Virus record (IMG/VR): IMGVR_UViG_3300013129_000001
Location: 1 to 58,142 of that record
Source of the DNA: a virus
Length of the DNA: 58,142 nt
Strand: one strand, 5' to 3'
A program made the position numbers and the translations under genes. The notes under the pieces were generated by a model. It made no database searches. It saw only the letters and a program-made list of their open reading frames with translations, and was not told where the DNA came from. This document shows, piece by piece, positions 55,858 to 58,142 of this stretch (the first letter of the stretch is position 1; each line of letters begins with the position of its first letter).

Positions 55858-57078
55858 ATGAAAAAAGATACTAGACAAATAGAGTTTGACGGTTCAATCA
55901 GAGACTATCTGATGAGGAACAGTGGTTTTACAGTTGGTCTTAATATGCCAACAGCATTAAGTGGAGAAACGACTTTTGGTTTGCCGCCTTATTCAAAACG
56001 AATGCCGTTCTTGGTCGATAAATATCCATCCTGTCCAAAAGACTGGATGAGGAGCGAAGGTAAGATTAAGAGCTTCTTTGTCCCTGTAATAGAAGGAAGA
56101 GGCATGTGGCTAGATTTCAACGAAAACGAAAATAACTCACATCATGTTGCAATAGTTATATCGGTACAGGGCGTAAATCCAGTAACCGGAATGCCTTGTC
56201 ACGATGCCCAACTAGAACAGTATATCGAAGAGTGTCCAAAGCATAAGATTAAGTTTGGACCAGATCGTTATTGTTCCAAATGCGATTATAAATGGCCGAA
56301 ACAAAACTATATCAGTACAACGGCTACTCCCAGAGGGCTATTGTGGCTAGATGGTTTTAGAACAGTTGAAGGTGTTGTAAGGCAATACATTCTGACTGCC
56401 GAAAAAATGCGAGGAGTTGCTTCTAATGTAATAGGCAAGGATAGGGTATATGCTATTGGGTTGAGTTTCTTCGTATCAAAAGAAAAAAGACCTCCTCAGG
56501 TTGATACGGGGATTCTAAGGGGAATGACAGTTGGATCCGCATCAAGTACGACATACGGAAGCCCAATGTGGTACTCTCCAGTTCATACTCCGATTAATTG
56601 GCAAATTCCGGGAGACTCTCTAGAATCTCTTGGAGAAATTGGAGATTCATATACCGATAATTCTACTAGTGGAGGAGGAACTCAATCTAACATCAACTTT
56701 ACTTGCAGTAACTCGTCACCTCAATATGGAGAAGCAACAAAGAGCAGTAAACGCAGTAAGGGAGTACAAAAATGCTTCTCCTCTGGTTTAAACTTGGGTC
56801 AGGCTCAATTATCTAAATTGTCAAACGATCCCAACCTTAAAATAACAACTCATCATGCGATTCAAGTTCAAAAATTAGAGGTTGGAGCAGGAGCGAAAAT
56901 TAGTCAGGCTGTTTATGATGATCCGGAAAGATTGGAATTCTGGCATGATACTCCGGAATCCATCATATGCATTAATTATTGCAGCGAAGATGACGCTCGC
57001 AAAATCGTTGAACAAGGGGAGGTTAATATAGAAGGGCACAAGGAAGGGTTTTTAAAGGAAGTACCGGTTGGTAACTAA
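55858..57078 (+). CDS. Second gene of the vWA cassette, with two short portal-like segments
   Basis: 406 residues from ATG 55858 (GGAAGG site); an in-frame TTG at 55810 would add 16 residues. The first 240 residues (IEFDGSIRDYLMRNSGFTVGLNMP, FLVDKYPSCPKDWMRSEGKIKSFFVPV, GRGMWLDFNENENNSHHVAIVISVQGVNPVTG) look like one conserved domain, with a CPKHKI ... CSKCDYKWP zinc pair. Then YSPVHTPINWQIP repeats a portal segment, also in DNA (34 of 36 bases identical to the portal gene at 22472-22507). Later SNDPNLKITTHHA resembles portal ANDPNLTIVTHHA. Between them is a Ser/Thr/Asn-rich stretch. It appears mosaic. Function unknown. Confidence 0.65.
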   Translation: MKKDTRQIEFDGSIRDYLMRNSGFTVGLNMPTALSGETTFGLPPYSKRMPFLVDKYPSCPKDWMRSEGKIKSFFVPVIEGRGMWLDFNENENNSHHVAIVISVQGVNPVTGMPCHDAQLEQYIEECPKHKIKFGPDRYCSKCDYKWPKQNYISTTATPRGLLWLDGFRTVEGVVRQYILTAEKMRGVASNVIGKDRVYAIGLSFFVSKEKRPPQVDTGILRGMTVGSASSTTYGSPMWYSPVHTPINWQIPGDSLESLGEIGDSYTDNSTSGGGTQSNINFTCSNSSPQYGEATKSSKRSKGVQKCFSSGLNLGQAQLSKLSNDPNLKITTHHAIQVQKLEVGAGAKISQAVYDDPERLEFWHDTPESIICINYCSEDDARKIVEQGEVNIEGHKEGFLKEVPVGN

Positions 57079-57095
57079 AAAGAAAGGATGAAGTC

Positions 57096-57848
57096 ATGAA
57101 AAAGAATTACACACATATTAGCGTAGTATTGGATAAGTCAGGTTCAATGGAGAGTTGTCTAAAAGATACTATTGGTGGATTCAATCAGTTTTTGAAGACC
57201 CAGAAAGAACTTAAGGGCGATGCTACATTCACAATGGTTCAATTTAACTGCAATTATGATATGATTGTAGATATGCTACCATTGAAGAATGTAGAAGAAT
57301 TGAGCAATGAAAATTACTGTCCCAATGGAGGTACGGCTCTTTTGGACGCTATCGGAAGAACTATTAATAATGTCGAAAGTAAAATTAATGATAAAGACGA
57401 AGATGCGAAGCCAGAAAAGGTCATTTTCGTTATCATTACCGATGGAGAGGAAAATTCTAGCAAGGAATTCAATCGTGAACAGATTATGCAAATGATTAAC
57501 AACCATAGAAGCGAACAAAAGTGGGAGTTTGTATTTATCGGTGCTAATCAGGACGCAATTCAGTCCGGAAGCGGAATGGGAGTCAGAGCGGGAAATTCTC
57601 TTAGTTATGCCGCCTCTGGTGCCGGTGTTCAAGCCATGTATTGCTCGCTAACCAAGGGTATGACAAGCTATAGAAGTTTAAGTTTTGATGAAACAAAAGA
57701 TATGGACTTCTTTGACGCAACAGATAGAGAGGCACAGGAAGATTTGGGAGCTCAGAAAAGTTCTTTCATAAAGAATCCCAAGGGTATGTTCCAAAATATG
57801 TATGCAGGAACAACAACCGATGTCAAAAAGCCCAAGTCTAAAAAATAA
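57096..57848 (+). CDS. von Willebrand factor A (vWA) domain protein
   Basis: 250 residues. MIDAS motif: ISVVLDKSGSMES (Asp-x-Ser-x-Ser), Thr in PNGGTALLDAIG, Asp in VIFVIITDGEENSS, followed by WEFVFIGANQDAI. This is a cytoplasmic vWA fold that binds a metal and partner proteins. The C-terminus is a low-complexity region ending in KKPKSKK. It has a Shine-Dalgarno site (aaagga) and follows the previous gene by 17 bases; a strong terminator follows. vWA proteins often act with AAA+ ATPases of the MoxR type as chaperone pairs. Two AAA+ ATPases exist in this window but far away, so a link is only speculative. Confidence 0.88.
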   Translation: MKKNYTHISVVLDKSGSMESCLKDTIGGFNQFLKTQKELKGDATFTMVQFNCNYDMIVDMLPLKNVEELSNENYCPNGGTALLDAIGRTINNVESKINDKDEDAKPEKVIFVIITDGEENSSKEFNREQIMQMINNHRSEQKWEFVFIGANQDAIQSGSGMGVRAGNSLSYAASGAGVQAMYCSLTKGMTSYRSLSFDETKDMDFFDATDREAQEDLGAQKSSFIKNPKGMFQNMYAGTTTDVKKPKSKK

Positions 57849-57861
57849 CTCCAGATAATAC

Positions 57862-57896
57862 AAAAAAAGGAGAAGATATTTGATCTTCTCCTTTTT
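57862..57896 (+). terminator. Rho-independent terminator after the vWA gene
   Basis: Arms of about 14-15 bp (57862-57875 with 57882-57896) with a 6-base loop and T-run, right after the stop at 57848. Confidence 0.9.
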
Positions 57897-58142
57897 TGTT
57901 TTTAGAGGGTTATTTTGGAATCCAGAGAGTTGATATACTGCCAATGGTCACAGAACATCGAGGGAAAGACCTTGCCTATAGATGTCTGATATCATTGGGC
58001 TTATTTAAAGATGCTCTATATGAACTACCCAAACACTAAAGATGTTTGGGTTTCGTGACTCACAGACTTGTCTTTGACTTGTGCAAAGACAAGTCTGACA
58101 ACGCCTCCTCACGTTTTTATTTATACTAAGAATGCATCCCAC
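57897..58142. other. Intergenic end of window with two hairpins
   Basis: No gene is visible. Hairpin one: 9-bp arms (58027-58035 with 58043-58051). Hairpin two: 14-bp perfect arms (58063-58076 with 58084-58097), loop of 7. Neither has a long T-run directly after it, although a T-rich stretch starts at 58114. They could be structured RNA ends, processing sites or protein-binding sites. Confidence 0.5.

Noticed and set aside
57897-58142. tRNA-like fold in the final gene-free stretch
   Set aside because: I could not form a cloverleaf with the usual T-arm and anticodon-arm bases; only two simple hairpins are seen.

Overview
The window is a segment of a tailed double-stranded DNA phage (Caudoviricetes-like) genome, probably a large uncultivated phage. 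The evidence is a head and packaging set (large terminase, portal, prohead protease with scaffold-like region, HK97-type major capsid protein) together with a GH24 lysozyme, class II ribonucleotide reductase, CCA-adding enzyme, homing endonuclease and an intein. Shine-Dalgarno sites of the AGGAG type and TATAAT promoter boxes fit a bacterial host. The sequence does not identify the host further. I saw no tRNA, rRNA, insertion sequence or CRISPR array.

Layout. (1) 1-8683, plus strand: the 3' end of a Thr-rich beta-type protein, a CCA-adding enzyme, a PcfJ-like protein, then a tightly coupled run of nine small genes (4597-8683). All nine start with, or carry close to their start, the peptide MNWYKKA. 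They include a cyclic-phosphate-processing receiver-like domain, a ParB-like/metallopeptidase-like protein, zinc ribbons, an ADP-ribosyltransferase-like protein and a P-loop kinase. (2) 8676-9665, minus: a free-standing LAGLIDADG endonuclease with its own promoter. (3) 9795-31359, minus: major capsid protein, decoration-like protein, an 1842-residue protease/scaffold protein with two internal ribosome-binding sites, a portal that carries an intein and a C-terminal nuclease-like domain, and two large AAA+ ATPases. (4) 31474-47666, minus: small proteins, a DUF192 protein, a 971-residue protein with an HExxH motif, a trypsin-like protease, a protein with a probable -1 frameshift extension, the large terminase and an NHL propeller. 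(5) 47751-52114, minus: class II ribonucleotide reductase, an SMC/RecF-like ATPase and small genes. (6) 52300-57848, plus: a lysozyme-containing protein, then a cassette of three genes ending in a von Willebrand A protein behind an inverted-repeat array.

How the parts may work together. The MNWYKKA peptide resembles in position and length the short N-terminal capsid-targeting sequences of T4 internal proteins such as Alt, which the prohead protease removes. Related strings of the form hydrophobic-Lys-x-Ala-(Ser/Gln/Thr) recur throughout the protease/scaffold protein and other minus-strand proteins. My main hypothesis is that this phage marks a set of enzymes with a portable tag for packing into the head, cleaves the tag with its prohead protease, and injects them into the host. 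The tag also occurs inside two long proteins and at the end of a third, and its DNA is conserved enough to act as a recombination seed. The peptides and motifs are seen directly. The delivery role is inference.
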